NCBI RefSeq assembly: GCF_003100395.1
Contig: NZ_CP029210.1
Span: 3,224,001-3,288,000 of the forward strand
From: Aquabacterium olei
Lineage (GTDB): Bacteria; Pseudomonadota; Gammaproteobacteria; Burkholderiales; Burkholderiaceae_C
DNA length: 64,000 nt
Reading direction: 5' to 3'
The translations under genes and the position numbers were made by a program. Within the stretch, counting starts at the first letter, position 1. The number at the start of each line of letters is the position of its first letter. The notes under the pieces were generated by a model that saw only the letters and a program-made list of their open reading frames with translations, ran no database searches and was not told where the DNA came from. Shown here one piece after another: positions 63,636 to 64,000 of the stretch.

Positions 63636-64000
63636 ATGTCTCTGCCTTCCAAACGACCTGACTGGCGCGGCTGGGTGCTGCCTGCTACTTTCATCGCGCT
63701 GTGGTTCACCGCCACGCAGCTGCACTGGGTGAACACCCGGCTCATCGTGCCGCCCGCAGGCGTGGTGACCACCGCGTTCACCGAATTGCAGAAGCCCGAT
63801 TTCCATGTCGGCGTGGCGCTCAGCCTGTGGCGAGATCTCTCCGGCTTTGCAATCGGCGCACTGGCCGGGGTGGCCGTCGGCACCCTGATCGGCGTGTCCC
63901 GCCTGGCCGACAAGCTCATTGGCCCGACCTTCCACACGGCCCGCCAGATCTCGCTGTTCGCATGGCTGCCCTTGCTCTCGGCCATCCTCGGCACCGGGGA
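63636..64000 (+). CDS. Second SsuC-like ABC permease (truncated by window end)
   Basis: The frame starts MSLPSKRPDWRGWVLPATF at 63636 and remains open to the window edge (121 codons). LIVPPAGVVTTAFTEL, VALSLWRDLSGFAIGALAGV and LFAWLPLLSAILGTG resemble the N-terminal half of an SsuC/TauC permease. It differs clearly from the preceding permease, so a heterodimeric channel is expected. The ATPase gene should follow outside the window. Confidence 0.85.
   Translation, partial: MSLPSKRPDWRGWVLPATFIALWFTATQLHWVNTRLIVPPAGVVTTAFTELQKPDFHVGVALSLWRDLSGFAIGALAGVAVGTLIGVSRLADKLIGPTFHTARQISLFAWLPLLSAILGTG

Overview
The window is a high-G+C chromosomal segment from a betaproteobacterium, most likely order Burkholderiales (Comamonadaceae or the Leptothrix/Rubrivivax/Aquabacterium neighbourhood). 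Indicators are the Bordetella-type porin, a HrcA/CIRCE-controlled groES-groEL pair, a DUF3149 micro-protein, a System I ccmABCDEF-dsbE-ccmHI cluster, the fkpB-ispH pair and the serS/tRNA-Ser linkage. I see no phage, insertion sequence, CRISPR array or rRNA.

Region by region. 1-2.2 kb: a glycosyltransferase and a convergent LysR regulator. 2.4-14.2 kb: a plus-strand catabolic operon (SDR, EntE-like acyl adenylase, amidohydrolase, 3-oxoacyl-CoA thiolase, two crotonases, MFS carrier, porin, exported carboxylesterase, aromatic-acid:H+ symporter). It looks like ester hydrolysis, uptake, CoA activation and beta-oxidation of an aromatic or unsaturated acid; no acyl-CoA dehydrogenase is present. 14.2-18.3 kb: NDP-sugar pyrophosphorylase and a Spy/CpxRA-like envelope-stress operon. 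18.4-25.1 kb: housekeeping (tRNA-Ser, serS, ispH, fkpB, radC, Smr, globin), then an FlhG-like ATPase and a diguanylate cyclase. 25.2-28 kb: cheR-cheD-cheB behind a sigma-28 promoter. 28-30.4 kb: a patatin/PlpD-type autotransporter. 30.4-30.9 kb: a DUF3149 micro-protein followed by a run of hairpins with identical UGAGGG loops and a strong terminator, behind an FNR-like box. 30.9-33.1 kb: groES-groEL. 33.2-40.5 kb: a sulfur region (cysB, cysAWT-sbp, two YeeE/YedE half-transporters, metY). 40.6-48.2 kb: a dienelactone-hydrolase-like protein and the complete ccm operon. 48.3-52.7 kb: an RND pump with its adaptor.

52.7-64 kb is the most unusual part. A seven-gene minus-strand operon encodes exported proteins: a DUF1549/DUF1553 cytochrome and a DUF1501 protein of the kind abundant in Planctomycetes, three further c-type cytochromes, a peroxiredoxin and a DUF1554-like lectin-type protein. 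It is divergent from a plus-strand operon for an OprO/P-like porin and a sulfonate/nitrate-type ABC transporter with two permeases. Each side carries a close match to a sigma-54 (-24/-12) promoter, with a perfect IHF consensus and two inverted repeats between them. This suggests one enhancer-regulated system: outer-membrane entry, periplasmic redox/hydrolytic processing and ABC uptake of an unknown compound, plausibly an organosulfur or organonitrogen source. The nearby ccm operon would supply the haem ligation that the five CxxCH sites need.

All calls rest on reading motifs and architecture by eye; no database search was run.
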